Made by a program: the position numbers and the translations under genes
Shown: positions 52,260 to 62,200 of the stretch, piece by piece
Numbering within the stretch: position 1 is the first letter of the stretch
How the letters are laid out: each line of letters opens with the position of its first letter
Source of the DNA: UBA11740 sp049273695
GTDB lineage: Bacteria; Acidobacteriota; Blastocatellia; Pyrinomonadales; Pyrinomonadaceae
Direction of reading: 5' to 3'
Length of the DNA stretch: 64,000 nucleotides
Assembly (NCBI GenBank): GCA_049273695.1
Contig: JBASRE010000051.1
Span: 1-64,000 of the forward strand
The notes under the pieces: model-generated
What the model saw: only the letters and a program-made list of their open reading frames with translations
Databases searched by the model: none
Told to the model about the DNA's origin: nothing

Positions 52260-52522
52260 ATTTTCCTTCCGAATACCAGGAAGTCGTTGGAGAGACAGCG
52301 CCGGAACAGAAGTTTGAGAAAGGAGAACCCATTTACGCAACTCGCAGTCGGGCGCACAGATGCGTCGAAAAGCAAAAGGGGATTCTGCGGGGGAACCGCC
52401 AAAACGCCGGTGGGGCTTTCTGCGTTTCGATTATTTTAGCTAGGCGGGTTGGACTCTGTAAAGGATTAGTTACGCGCAAGCCGGGCTGAGCGGAGCCGTG
52501 GCCCCACCGTTAGGGAAGGTGT
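52260..52522. other. intergenic leader of the poly-HAMP kinase
   Basis: These ~260 bp before the kinase (read on the minus strand) hold no gene. The last ~15 bases give the ribosome site. A GC-rich hairpin-capable stretch lies at ~52385-52425. I see no clear -10/-35 pair. Confidence 0.4.
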
Positions 52523-52689
52523 TTTGGAGTGCGCCGGCGGCGGGTCCCGGCGCGAGCATCGACCGGGGTCCCCGGCCGAACATCTCGGCTAGGGTGATCA
52601 AGTGGGGTGCCTCGACGGCGCTTTCATTAGTTAGCTTCGGGAAACACTTCGCATGAGCGGAAAGCGGCGGCGAGCCGCCGCACGCCAAA
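52523..52689. repeat. palindromic intergenic element, copy 2
   Basis: Starts with TTTGGAGTGCGCCGGC (52523-52538) and ends, inverted and less well preserved, with GCCGCCGCACGCCAAA at 52674-52689, the base before the RNase E/G stop codon. The inner CGACGGCGCTTTCATT is shared with copy 1. Degenerate relative to the other two copies. Confidence 0.6.
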
Positions 52690-55326
52690 TCAAGCAAAAG
52701 CGAAATCGAATTGTTCCTGATGCACGCGCGGATCGCTGGTGACATCGACTGAGCCGAGATAGTCCTCGATTTCGTTCAGCACGTCGCGCTCGGGGCCGCG
52801 CAGGGCTCGCGCAACTTCCGGGTTCACGCGCAGCATAGCCTGACGCGAACCGTCGCTCCCGCCTTCGCGCGACAGTCGCCGCGCCTGTTCGAGAATTTCG
52901 TAGCAGATCGTCTGCGGCGATTTCACCAGACCCGCGCCCTGGCAATACGAACACGGCGAGCACAAGGTGCGCTCGAGCGATTGCTTGACGCGTTTGCGCG
53001 TCATGATCACCAAACCGAAATCGTTGAACGAAAGAACTTTCGTGGGCGATTTGTCCCGGCGTAAAGCGTCCTGCAAAGCCGCCATTACCCGCGTCCGATT
53101 GCGACGCTCTTCCATGTCGATCAGATCGAGCACGATGATGCCGCCCAGATCGCGCAAACGAATCTGACGGGCAATCTCTTCGACTGCTTCCATGTTCGTG
53201 CGGGTGATCGTGTCTTCCAAACGCGTCGCTCCGCGACCGACGAACTTCCCGGTGTTAACGTCAATCGAAACCAAAGCTTCGGTTTGGTTGATTACGAGAT
53301 AGCCGCCCGACTTCAGCCAGACGCGCGGCTTGATCGCTTTGTCGATCTCAGCCTGCACGCCGAACTGCTCGAGAATCGGTTCTTCGCGCGTGTAAAGCTT
53401 GACGCGCTTGACCAGCTTCGGCTGCACGCGGTTAACAAATTCGACAACGCGCTCGTATTCCTCTTCGTTGTCGATGCGAATCGCGCTGAATTCTTCGGAA
53501 AGCTGATCGCGCAGAATGCGCTGCACTAAATCGAGATCGCGATGGACCAGGTTCGGGGCCTTCGACTTCTCGGCTTTCTGCCGCATATCCTGCCAAGTCC
53601 GAATCAGGTAACGCGCGTCCGCGCGCAGCTCGTCCTCTTTTGCGCCCACACCGGCGGTGCGGACGATGAATCCTCCTGACGGCACATCTTCTTCGGCATG
53701 AATTTTTTGGATTAGCTTTCGCAGGCGCGAACGTTCAGTGTCGGAATCAATCTTGCGCGAGACCCCGAGGTGTTCGACCGTCGGCATGTAAACGCAAAAG
53801 CGTCCGGGCAGGGCGATGTGCGAAGTGATGCGCGCGCCTTTCTTGGCGATCGGCTCTTTCGCGATTTGAACCAGGATTTCCTGGCCTTCCTTTAACAGTT
53901 CACTGATGGCGACTTGCTTGCGCTCATGTCGCGGATGACGACGGCGGGGGCCGCCGCGTGGGGCCGGCGGCGTGCGGCGACCCGATCGCGCGACCGGACC
54001 GGTTTCTTCCTCGGTCTCGCCGGACTCGGATTCAGACTCGGTGGCGGCGACCGGTTGTGACTCTTCCTCAGGCTGAGCCTCGCCGGCTTCGACAACTTCG
54101 CTACCTTCGGCCTCAGCTTCCTCGCCGTTCGTCTCCTCGGTCTCCGCGCTTCCAGCCGGCTTTGGCTTTCGTCGTCGCCTTCCACCGCGCCGGGTCGCAA
54201 ACTCTTCGTGCGCACGACCGGTCGTGAGGCTGGCGTCCGCGTCGGCGTTTATGTCTTCGCTGGTATTTTCAGGGCCCGTTCCTGTTTCGTCTGATGTCTC
54301 TTCAGCCTTTTTTGATTTGAAGAACCGGCTGATGACGCCGGTTTTTCGCCGCGAACGTGGGCTCGAGGGCGGCGATGGCGGCTCAGAGGTTGGTTCGGAA
54401 TTGGCCGGCGCTTCTTCGTCATCGCTGACTCGTTGAAAAGCCGCGCCGCGCGAACTTTCGTCAACTACTTCATCGACAAAGTCGCGAACATGAGCTTCTT
54501 CGATGGCCCGTGGCCGCGCCGCGGCGACTTCTGCATCTTCGCTGTCCGCCACCCGCTGAAATTCTCCGCTCTCGCGAAACTCTTCGGAAAGGATCGATCC
54601 CACAGGCGCACTCGGCAGATCTTCCAGATCGAACTCGGCGGCATGGACTTCATCCATGATGCGTTCTTGCAACCGGGCATCCTTCAGCATCTCGCCATTC
54701 ATGAAGCCTTCGTCATCGCTCACGCGTTCAAACGAAGCAGCCGAAACGAACGGCGTATCGAATGGCTCGACCGCGTGTGGAATTATGCTGCGCTCTTCGC
54801 GGGCGGGCTCAGCTTCGGCCTTCGTTACACGTTTTCGGCCACGTCCGCCGCGGCGGCCGCGACGGCGCGCGCCGGTTTCTTCGGTTTCTTCTTCAGGCGC
54901 TTCAGCAACTGCTTCAGATTCAGGTTCTGATTCAGTTTCAGCCTCGCGCAACGGATCAACACGTTCATGCGTTGCTTCGATGTGATGCTCGCGTTCGATG
55001 CGCGCTTGCGCGATCTTTTCGGCGGCAGCTTTCTCGGCTCCGGCGGCGTCGCCTTTCTTTGCGCTGTCAACGACGATGCGTTCGAACTCGGCTTCTTCAT
55101 CAAAGAAGTCGGACACGTAGAGGAAGGCATCGCGCTCCAGGCCGATATCGACAAACGCCGATTGCATGCCGGGCAGCACGCGCATGACGCGTCCTTTGTA
55201 AAGGTTGCCGACGATGCCCTGATTTTCTTCGCCGCGTTCGATGTAGAACTCCGTGACGCGGTCATTTTCGATGATCGCGATTTTCTTTTCGCGACCGTTC
55301 ACACTAACAATTAACTCTCTTGACAT
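52690..55326 (-). CDS. rng: RNase E/G family endoribonuclease with a disordered insertion
   Basis: Cuts single-stranded RNA in mRNA decay and rRNA processing. The 878-residue product starts like all family members (MSRELIVSVNGREKKIAIIE, S1 domain with NLYKGRVMRVLPGMQSAFVDIG). At ~residue 76 an insertion of ~395 residues, acidic and Arg-rich by turns (RRRGRRGGRGRKR, GGRRRRKPKP, many EAE/EEE), interrupts S1. The domain resumes at ~471 (ISELLKEGQEILVQIAKEPI). Catalytic Asp in VSIDVNTGKF and IIVLDLIDME are present, as is the zinc-link CSPCSYCQG. The C-terminus stops soon after, with no long RNase E tail. ATG at 55326 is chosen over 55365. Palindromic elements lie on both sides. Confidence 0.93.
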   Translation of the reverse strand: MSRELIVSVNGREKKIAIIENDRVTEFYIERGEENQGIVGNLYKGRVMRVLPGMQSAFVDIGLERDAFLYVSDFFDEEAEFERIVVDSAKKGDAAGAEKAAAEKIAQARIEREHHIEATHERVDPLREAETESEPESEAVAEAPEEETEETGARRRGRRGGRGRKRVTKAEAEPAREERSIIPHAVEPFDTPFVSAASFERVSDDEGFMNGEMLKDARLQERIMDEVHAAEFDLEDLPSAPVGSILSEEFRESGEFQRVADSEDAEVAAARPRAIEEAHVRDFVDEVVDESSRGAAFQRVSDDEEAPANSEPTSEPPSPPSSPRSRRKTGVISRFFKSKKAEETSDETGTGPENTSEDINADADASLTTGRAHEEFATRRGGRRRRKPKPAGSAETEETNGEEAEAEGSEVVEAGEAQPEEESQPVAATESESESGETEEETGPVARSGRRTPPAPRGGPRRRHPRHERKQVAISELLKEGQEILVQIAKEPIAKKGARITSHIALPGRFCVYMPTVEHLGVSRKIDSDTERSRLRKLIQKIHAEEDVPSGGFIVRTAGVGAKEDELRADARYLIRTWQDMRQKAEKSKAPNLVHRDLDLVQRILRDQLSEEFSAIRIDNEEEYERVVEFVNRVQPKLVKRVKLYTREEPILEQFGVQAEIDKAIKPRVWLKSGGYLVINQTEALVSIDVNTGKFVGRGATRLEDTITRTNMEAVEEIARQIRLRDLGGIIVLDLIDMEERRNRTRVMAALQDALRRDKSPTKVLSFNDFGLVIMTRKRVKQSLERTLCSPCSYCQGAGLVKSPQTICYEILEQARRLSREGGSDGSRQAMLRVNPEVARALRGPERDVLNEIEDYLGSVDVTSDPRVHQEQFDFAFA

Positions 55327-55343
55327 TGGTTTTCTTTCTGTAG

Positions 55344-55550
55344 TTTGGAATGCGCCGGCAAACACCGGAGTCCCCGGCGCGGCAGCCGCGCTGGGGTGGT
55401 CGTAGCGACGACGGCGCTATGGATATTTGCAACGCAAACTTGTAGTTAGGACTCGTATACCAATCGAATCCAAAGCGCTGTCGCCGCTTCAGCCGGGGTC
55501 CCCGGCGTGGCAGCCACGCTGGCGTGGTCATTCTGCCAGCGCACTCCAAA
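55344..55550. repeat. palindromic intergenic element, copy 3
   Basis: A 207-bp element bounded by TTTGGAATGCGCCGGCA (55344) and, inverted, TGCCAGCGCACTCCAAA (to 55550). Inside are CGACGACGGCGCTATGGAT and, inverted, AATCCAAAGCGCTGTCGCC. It forms the 5' leader region of the RNase E/G gene, 18 bp before its start codon. Confidence 0.75.
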
Positions 55551-55983
55551 ATTCGCTTAGTTTGTGATTGGAAATCGCCGGCAGAAAGTGCCGGCAGTGA
55601 ATTTGTCGCGCGCTCAGGCGCTTTCGCGAGTCCCTTTGTGCCGGGACGCGGCAGCTCCAGATGGTCTGGTTGCGCTGCGATCAGTGCCACTCGGTGAGCC
55701 GGGCGGCCTTCGAGTTGATTCAACAGGAAAACTCCGTCGAACCGCAGCCTTAATTTCGTTGGGCCAGGGAGCCAAGCGTTACCAAATAGGACGCGCTCTG
55801 AAACCTGGATTGCGGTTCGTGCAAATGGCCGTAATGCCGGCCTCAAAAATCCTTGCTCACCATATTCACAGCAATTGAAACTAGTTGCGGTGCGTTGGCC
55901 GAACCGGATGTCCGGCTGAGGCGAGCCGAAGGGAGTATAGCAGAGGCGGAGGAGTAAAGCACCATGTCGGCGCGTAATTAGGG
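55551..55983. other. intergenic region upstream of the RNase E/G gene
   Basis: 433 bp without a convincing gene. A small hairpin CCGGCA-GAAAG-TGCCGG lies at 55578-55594. The long open frame on the minus strand here runs through the repeat element and has no family-like features. It may carry the promoter and long leader of the RNase E/G gene, as RNase E genes often have autoregulatory leaders, but no clear -10/-35 is seen. Confidence 0.4.
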
Positions 55984-56016
55984 AGTCAGTACCGTCCGCG
56001 TAAGCGGATGGGATAA
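55984..56016. repeat. left REP element beside the RAYT gene
   Basis: 33 bases, AGTCAGTACCGTCCGC then GTAA then GCGGATGGGATAA, with a hairpin core (CCGTCCGC/GCGGATGG, one G-T pair). It ends at the base before the transposase stop codon and is an inverted copy of the right REP. Confidence 0.85.
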
Positions 56017-56526
56017 TCACTCAAACTCAGGTAGTTTGTCGCCTTGGCCGTTCAAGACGTAGTCGATCGCCGTCGCTATGCTACGTTCATTCCATAAACT
56101 CCGCTTGCTGCCTCTGTCGGCCCACGGACTATGTGATTCGTTCCAGTGCCCGTCCTTACGCAGTCGCCGGGTGGCATAAGCTTTAAAAGCATTGAGGGCT
56201 CGCTCCGGCTTGGTTCCACCGGTAGACACGACTACGTGAACGTGATTGGTCCGCACATTTAGTGCGTGCAAAAACCAATGTCGATAAGCACAGACATCAC
56301 GAATTGCGCTTTCGACACATTTTCGCTGAACCGGACCGAGAGCAAACGGCGTCGACTTCAGTAACTGGGTGCTGACTTCTCGCCTTCGGTCACTCCGAGG
56401 TAGATGCGGGGCTTTATAGCGATTGTGAAAACGATCAGTTGAACCACGAGGGTCCCCATGTAACCACGTGCCATAACAACGGAAGGTTATGAGGTATCCG
56501 AGTGGGATGTCGATGTCGTTCCACAT
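56017..56526 (-). CDS. REP-associated tyrosine transposase (RAYT)
   Basis: A 169-residue Y1-HUH DNA transposase, related to IS200/IS605 TnpA, which in this group is domesticated and acts on REP sequences. Visible: the GYLITFRCYGTWLHGD start, the HUH pair in TNHVHVVVS (~77), and a tyrosine in NAFKAYATRRLRK (~97). It carries inverted REP copies at both ends, the classic RAYT arrangement. The ATG at 56526 is preferred; an in-frame GTG at 56556 lies inside the right REP. It is not next to a second transposase gene (no TnpB) and has no target-site-like ends beyond the REPs. Confidence 0.92.
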   Translation of the reverse strand: MWNDIDIPLGYLITFRCYGTWLHGDPRGSTDRFHNRYKAPHLPRSDRRREVSTQLLKSTPFALGPVQRKCVESAIRDVCAYRHWFLHALNVRTNHVHVVVSTGGTKPERALNAFKAYATRRLRKDGHWNESHSPWADRGSKRSLWNERSIATAIDYVLNGQGDKLPEFE

Positions 56527-56539
56527 GGGAGTGGAGTCT

Positions 56540-56572
56540 TTATCCCATCCGCTCACGCGGATGGTACTGACT
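56540..56572. repeat. right REP element beside the RAYT gene
   Basis: 33 bases, TTATCCCATCCGC then TCAC then GCGGATGGTACTGACT. It is the reverse complement of the left REP except at about two positions. Its hairpin core is ATCCGC/GCGGAT. It starts 14 bases upstream of the preferred transposase ATG and ends just before the stop of the Ser/Thr kinase gene. Confidence 0.85.
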
Positions 56573-56575
56573 TTT

Positions 56576-59005
56576 TTACGGATCGAGCTTCTTCATCAAT
56601 TCCGCAAACCGCGAGTCGCCGCGCACGCTCTTCAAATTCGGGTCGCCTTCGAAGCAAGGTTTGTTTCCGTTGCCGAGGGCGACCGAACGGTGCAGCCAGT
56701 CTAAGGCCTGATCCGAATCTCCTTCGAGCGCGTAAACGGAACCGACCGCATAGGCGATATCGGGATCGACTGATGCGTTGCGGATTACCGCATCGTTCAA
56801 CTCAGCCAGTGCTGCTTCATGCCTTCCCTGCCGACTCAAACACATCGCCAACGTCGGCCGGACGCCATGAAGATTTGGATTCGCTTGCAGCACTTCGCGG
56901 AGAATCTGCTCAGCTTCGGCAGGCCGTTTGGTGTAGTACAACGCCAGGGCGCGCACTGTGTTCAGCAGAGGATTGTTGGGTTCGACTGAGCGTGCCCGAT
57001 CGAGTTCGCGCTGCGCCTCTTCAAACTTGCCTTCGTAAAGAAAGATCAGGGCGCGGTTGTAGCTGACAACGACGAAGGATGCCGGATCGAGACGCACCAA
57101 ACGATCGTACGCGCGCAGCGCGCGATCGTATTCACCGTCGAGGCGGTGCAGCGTCGCTTTCACAAAATGCACAACGGCCTCGTTGGGCGCCTGCCGGCGC
57201 ATGCGCTCTACTTCTTCACGCGCTTGCGCTTTCTGGCCGCGCCACAGTTGCACGAAAACCATGAGCATGCGCGCTTCGATAATGTTGGCGTCGATGGCCA
57301 GCGCTTTGTTGAAAGCCTCTTCTGCTTTCTCGAAGTCTGCGGCGCCGCCAAGTCCTTTGAAAACCCGATTCACGTGAGCAGCGCCGAGTCCGTCGTAAGC
57401 CAAACCAAACTCAGGGTCCAGCTCAGTCGCCCGCGTGAAATGCTTAATCGCGGCATCGCAATCCTCCGCCGCCACGGTGCGAAAGATGAAGCGCGCAAAG
57501 CGATCGCGTCCGCGCAGAAATTCGTCGTAGGCTTCGGCGTTGACGGTCTTGGTTTTTTCCAGGCCGGCTTGTTCGTCAGGACTCAGCTCCAGCCGCAGCC
57601 CATCGACGATGCGTTGTGTGATCTCGTCCTGTACGCCGATCACGTCATCCGCAGAAGCATCGACTTTATCGCTCCAAAGGATTTCGCTGCTGCGCACGTC
57701 GAGGAGTTGCGCGGTAACGCGAAAGCGCTCGCCGATATGGATAAAACCGGCCGACAAAACTGCATCCACGTTCAGCTCGCGACCTACGTCGGCCGGATCG
57801 ACGGGTTGACCCTGGTACTTCGACATCACTGAAGACGGCCGGACAACCAGCGAACGAATCCGCGCCAGCTCAGTTATCACGGCGTCGGCCAGCGCGAACT
57901 CATAGAAGCTCGAGGCCGGATCGTTGTTGAGGTTTTTGAACGGCAGTACCGCCAGGCTTTTCTTTTCGCGTTCAGTAACTGTGGTGAAGGAAGCGTCTGG
58001 CGCTTCGGTGATCGCAGGCTTGGAGGATAGTTGCGGTGCGCTCGTATGCACTTCGCCGCCTCCCATCCTTTTCAACCAGCGCATGGCGCGCGAGACCGCG
58101 CTCGAGCCGCCCATATGACGCGCGGGCGCGGCGGCCACTTCAAATTGCTCGCCAGACGAAACCTGCTGAAGAACCTTCTTGAGCTCGTCGCGCAATTCGG
58201 AAATCTTCTGATAACGATCGCGCGGGTCCTTGGCCATTGCCTTGTCGAGAATCGGTTGAAGTTGCGCCGGCAGCGGCCCGGGGCGCGCTTCGGCCAAAGG
58301 TTTGGCGGCGGCATTCATCACCGCGTAGCGCACTTCGACGGTTGTCTTCCCGCGGAAAGGCCAGGTTCCGGTCAGCATTTCGTAAAGCAGTACGCCGGTC
58401 GAGAAAATGTCGGCGCGCGAATCGACTTTATCGCCGCGCGCTTGTTCCGGAGCGGCGTAGGTTGCAGTGCCGTACGGCACGCCGACTTCAGTTAACTCAA
58501 TGCGATCTGCACCGCTACTTTGGGGTTCGTTCTCATCGAGGAGCTTTGCTAAACCGAAGTCGAGAATTTTCACCTGGCCCGAATCGGTGACCATGACGTT
58601 GCCGGATTTGATGTCGCGATGGATGATGCCGCGCGCATGCGCTGCGGTCAGCGCGTCGGTCACCTGGACGGCAATCCGCAGCGCACTGTCCAACTCGAGT
58701 GGACGCCCATTCACAAGCTGACGCACGTTGCGGCCTTCGACGTGCTGCATCACGATGTAATGCATTCCATCCTGCTCGCCGAGATCGAAAATTGTGCAGA
58801 TGTTCGGGTGATCGAGCGAAGAAGCGAGACGCGCTTCGCGATCGAAACGCTTGAGGTTTGTGTCTTTGCCGGTGAGTTCCACCGGCAGGACTTTGATGAC
58901 GACGGCGCGGCCGAGCTTCGTGTCGGTTGCTTTGTAAACAGTGCCCTGGCCGCCTGCGCCAATCTTGTGCGTGATTTTGAAGCTGCCGATGGTTTGGCCG
59001 ATCAT
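56576..59005 (-). CDS. Ser/Thr protein kinase with FlgO-like and TPR domains
   Basis: An 809-residue Hanks-type kinase. Kinase domain (~1-275): GAGGQGTVYKA loop, VVIKVLPVEL lysine, HRDIKSGNVMV, LDFGLAKLL and the activation/P+1 region ending GTATYAAPEQARG. After a linker a FlgO/TolB-like domain (~350-480, SLAVLPFKNLNNDPAS and LAVDAVLSAGFIHIGERFRV-type strands) precedes TPRs (~505-800). No membrane helix is seen, so the kinase looks cytoplasmic. This kinase-FlgO-TPR layout is frequent in Acidobacteriota. ATG at 59005 (MIGQTIGSFKI) is chosen; 59212 would add 69 residues of non-kinase sequence. Partner of FHA proteins is possible, such as the FHA-GGDEF at 26.5 kb, but that is inference. Confidence 0.93.
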   Translation of the reverse strand: MIGQTIGSFKITHKIGAGGQGTVYKATDTKLGRAVVIKVLPVELTGKDTNLKRFDREARLASSLDHPNICTIFDLGEQDGMHYIVMQHVEGRNVRQLVNGRPLELDSALRIAVQVTDALTAAHARGIIHRDIKSGNVMVTDSGQVKILDFGLAKLLDENEPQSSGADRIELTEVGVPYGTATYAAPEQARGDKVDSRADIFSTGVLLYEMLTGTWPFRGKTTVEVRYAVMNAAAKPLAEARPGPLPAQLQPILDKAMAKDPRDRYQKISELRDELKKVLQQVSSGEQFEVAAAPARHMGGSSAVSRAMRWLKRMGGGEVHTSAPQLSSKPAITEAPDASFTTVTEREKKSLAVLPFKNLNNDPASSFYEFALADAVITELARIRSLVVRPSSVMSKYQGQPVDPADVGRELNVDAVLSAGFIHIGERFRVTAQLLDVRSSEILWSDKVDASADDVIGVQDEITQRIVDGLRLELSPDEQAGLEKTKTVNAEAYDEFLRGRDRFARFIFRTVAAEDCDAAIKHFTRATELDPEFGLAYDGLGAAHVNRVFKGLGGAADFEKAEEAFNKALAIDANIIEARMLMVFVQLWRGQKAQAREEVERMRRQAPNEAVVHFVKATLHRLDGEYDRALRAYDRLVRLDPASFVVVSYNRALIFLYEGKFEEAQRELDRARSVEPNNPLLNTVRALALYYTKRPAEAEQILREVLQANPNLHGVRPTLAMCLSRQGRHEAALAELNDAVIRNASVDPDIAYAVGSVYALEGDSDQALDWLHRSVALGNGNKPCFEGDPNLKSVRGDSRFAELMKKLDP

Positions 59006-59267
59006 GGCGGCGCTATTTAACTCTGATCTTTCCCGTCCCGCAAGACCGTGCGATTGAGTCGCGTGTGAACAACGAATTAGCCCGCTCGCGCAGTGCCCTG
59101 CAAATAGCCAAAATTCGCGGCAAAGAAGCTTCGCGGGATAGATGAAATGTGATATAAACGCCGCTCTGTCGCAGTCGATCATGCGAGCCTGTACATGCTG
59201 TACTAGTCCCATCTGAAGATCTGCGTCGATTCAATCTCAGACAACCCAATAATCCGAGGTTCATTTC

Positions 59268-62200
59268 ATGCCCAACAAGACCACTTACGGGAAACAAACG
59301 GTCGGTCATTTTGCTCATAAGATTCGCGCCTACGTCGTGTTATGCGTAACTGTTTGCGCGTTGGTAGGGATCGCGTTTGTGCAACGGCCAATTAGAACTG
59401 CGCATGCTGCGCCGTTCACAAGTGGGAACCTGGTGGTTTATCGCATGGGCGACGGCGCGGCGGCATTGAGCGCGAACGGCACGGCGGTGTTCCTCGACGA
59501 GTACACGTCCGCCGGTGTATTGGTGCAGTCGATTCCCGTGCCGACGACGACCGTCGGTGCGCAGCGTCGGGTCGTGTGCAGCGGGACCGCGACGAGCGAA
59601 GGCTACCTGACGCGATCGACAGACGGTCAGTATGTCGTTTTCCCCGGCTACGATGCGGCGGTGGGGGCCGCGAGCCTCGCGACCAGCGCTTCCACAACGT
59701 TCCCGCGCGTGATCGGTCGCGTTAACGCCAGCGGCACCCTCGACACCTCGACGGCGCTCACCGACGCGATTAGCGGTGGCAATCCGCGCGGCGCCACGTC
59801 GACGAACGGAACTGACCTCTGGATCTCCGGCACGAGCAGCGGCGGCGGCATTCGCTATGCCACCTTGGGAGCCACCACCTCCACCGCACTCAACACCGGT
59901 CCATTTACCAATCTCCGTGCGACGAACATCTTCGGTGGCCAGCTCTACGTGAGCGCGAACACCAGCACGTTGCGGCTAGGCACTGTCGGAACGGGTACGC
60001 CGACCACCGCGGGCCAGACGATCACGAATCTGCCAGGCTTTCCCACCTCGACCATCACACCCTATGCCTTCTTCTTTGCCGACCTCGATGCCGGCGTTGC
60101 CGGCAACGATACCGTCTATGTTGCCGACGACACCGGGTTCATCCGGAAGTACTCGCTGGTGGCGGGAAACTGGGCCGCCAACGGAACCATCGCGCTGGCG
60201 AACGTCCGTGGTCTGACCGGCGCAGTGAGCGGGTCCAATGTCACTTTGTACGTCACGGCGCGCACGACGCTGCAGACCGTCACCGACACATCAGGCTACA
60301 ACGCCACCATCACCGGCTCGCTTACGACACTCGCGACCGCGCCGACGAATACCGCCTTCCAGGGAATCGCTTTCGCCCCGTCTGCCGGAGTGGTGCTGCC
60401 CAATCTAACCGTTACCGACGTCAGCCAAACCGAAACAAATGGCGCGACTACGTTCACATTTCAAGTACAGCTCTCAGCGCCGGCCGGCCCGGGCGGAGTC
60501 ACCTTCGACATCGCAACCGCTGACGGCACAGCGCAAGACGACAATCCGGTTGCCGAGGACAACGACTATGTCGCGCAGTCGCTTACCAGCCAAACGATCG
60601 CTGCGGGAAATTCGAGCTATGCCTTCAACGTCACGGTGAATGGCGACGTGGTCCCCGAAGCAAATGAAACCTTTTTCGTCAATGTCACCAACGTCACGGG
60701 CGCTACCGTTACCGACGGTCAGGGACTGGGCACGATCCAAAACGATGACGTTTCGTGCGCGAGTCTCAGCATTAACGACGTCAGCCAGGTCGAAACGAAT
60801 GCCGGGACCACTACGTTCGCCTTTACTGTCAGTCTGTCCCAGGCCGGCTGCGGTACGGTGACGTTCGATATCGCCACGGCCGACGGCACTGCGCAGGACG
60901 ACAATCCGGCGACGGAAGACAATGATTACGTCCCGCAGTCTCTCACCGGTCAAACGATCACGCATCCATCTACTTACACCTTTAACGTTACGGTTAATGG
61001 CGACACTACGACCGAACCCGATCAGACTTTCTTTGTGAACATCTCGAACGTGAGCCCCGGCAACGTGCAGGTCGCGGACGGGCAGGGACTCGGGACAATC
61101 GTGAATGACGACTTCACGCGCATTCACGATATTCAAGGTCCGGGTGCGAGTTCGCCGCTGTCGGGATCAGTAACCACGCGCGGGATTGTCACAGGTCGCA
61201 AGAACAACGGCTACTTTATTCAGGAGCCTGATGCTTCTGTGGACGCCGATCCGGCTACTTCTGAAGGCATCTTTGTGTTCACTAGCAGTGCGCCGCCGGC
61301 AGCCGCGGCGGTCGGCAATCTTGTCGAGGTCACGGGTACGATTTCTGAGTTTGTGCCCAGCGCAGATCCCCTCCAGCCACCGCTGACGGAACTCACGTCG
61401 CCGACGACTGTACAGCTTTCGACAGGGAATCCGTTGCCGGAAGCGATTCCACTGACGGCCACGTTCCCCGATCCGGCCGGCACGCACGATCAGCTCGAGC
61501 GTCTGGAAGGAATGCGCGTTTCGGTGGCCTCGCTCACAGTGGGCGGTCCGACGGGCGGCAACGTCACTGAGTCGACGGCCACCTCTACGTCCACGGGCAT
61601 TTTCTTCGGCACGGTCACCGGTGTTCCGCGCGCCTTCCGCGAGCCTGGCATTCAGGCGCCCGATCCCGCGCCGTCGGGCGGCACGATTCCGCCGATCCCG
61701 CGATTCGATAGTAATCCCGAGGTCATCCGCGTTGACTCCGACGGCATCGGGGGAACCATCCTCGATGTCTCAACCACCGCGGTGGTCACGGGACTCGTCG
61801 GTCCGCTCGACTACGGCTTCCGCAAGTACACCATTCTGCCCGATATCACACCGGTGCCCTCCGTCGCCGGAGGCATGACGCCCATCGCAGCGAGCGCTCC
61901 GCTCGGGAGCGAGTTCACCGTCGGCGCTTACAACCTCGAGCGCTTCTACGACGACGTCAACGATCCGGGCGGCGATACAGTGATCAATACAAGCGCGCTC
62001 AACAACCGGCTCAACAAGGCCTCCCTCGGCATCCGCAATTTCCTGCGCACGCCGGACATTCTCGGCGTCATCGAGGTGGAGAACCTCACCGTGCTGCAGG
62101 CGCTCGCCACGAAGATCAACAACGACGCGGTCGCCGCCGCGCAGCCGAACCCGATGTACGTGGCCTACCTCATCGAAGGCAACGATCCAGGACTCATCGA

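Noticed and set aside
52380..52440. Possible c-di-GMP-I (GEMM) riboswitch before the poly-HAMP kinase
   Set aside because: A stretch reading ACGCAGAAAGCCCCACCGG on the minus strand resembles part of the GEMM core, but the CACGCACAGGGCAAACC half and the pairing scheme are missing.
55304..56020. Long minus-strand open frame of 238 codons upstream of the RNase E/G gene
   Set aside because: It runs through a palindromic element and the RNase E/G start, has no domain-like pattern, no ribosome site and odd composition; best read as chance.
60474..61136. Minus-strand open frames inside the large nuclease gene (also 62283-62903)
   Set aside because: Shadows of the continuous plus-strand frame, which contains recognisable Calx-beta and nuclease motifs.
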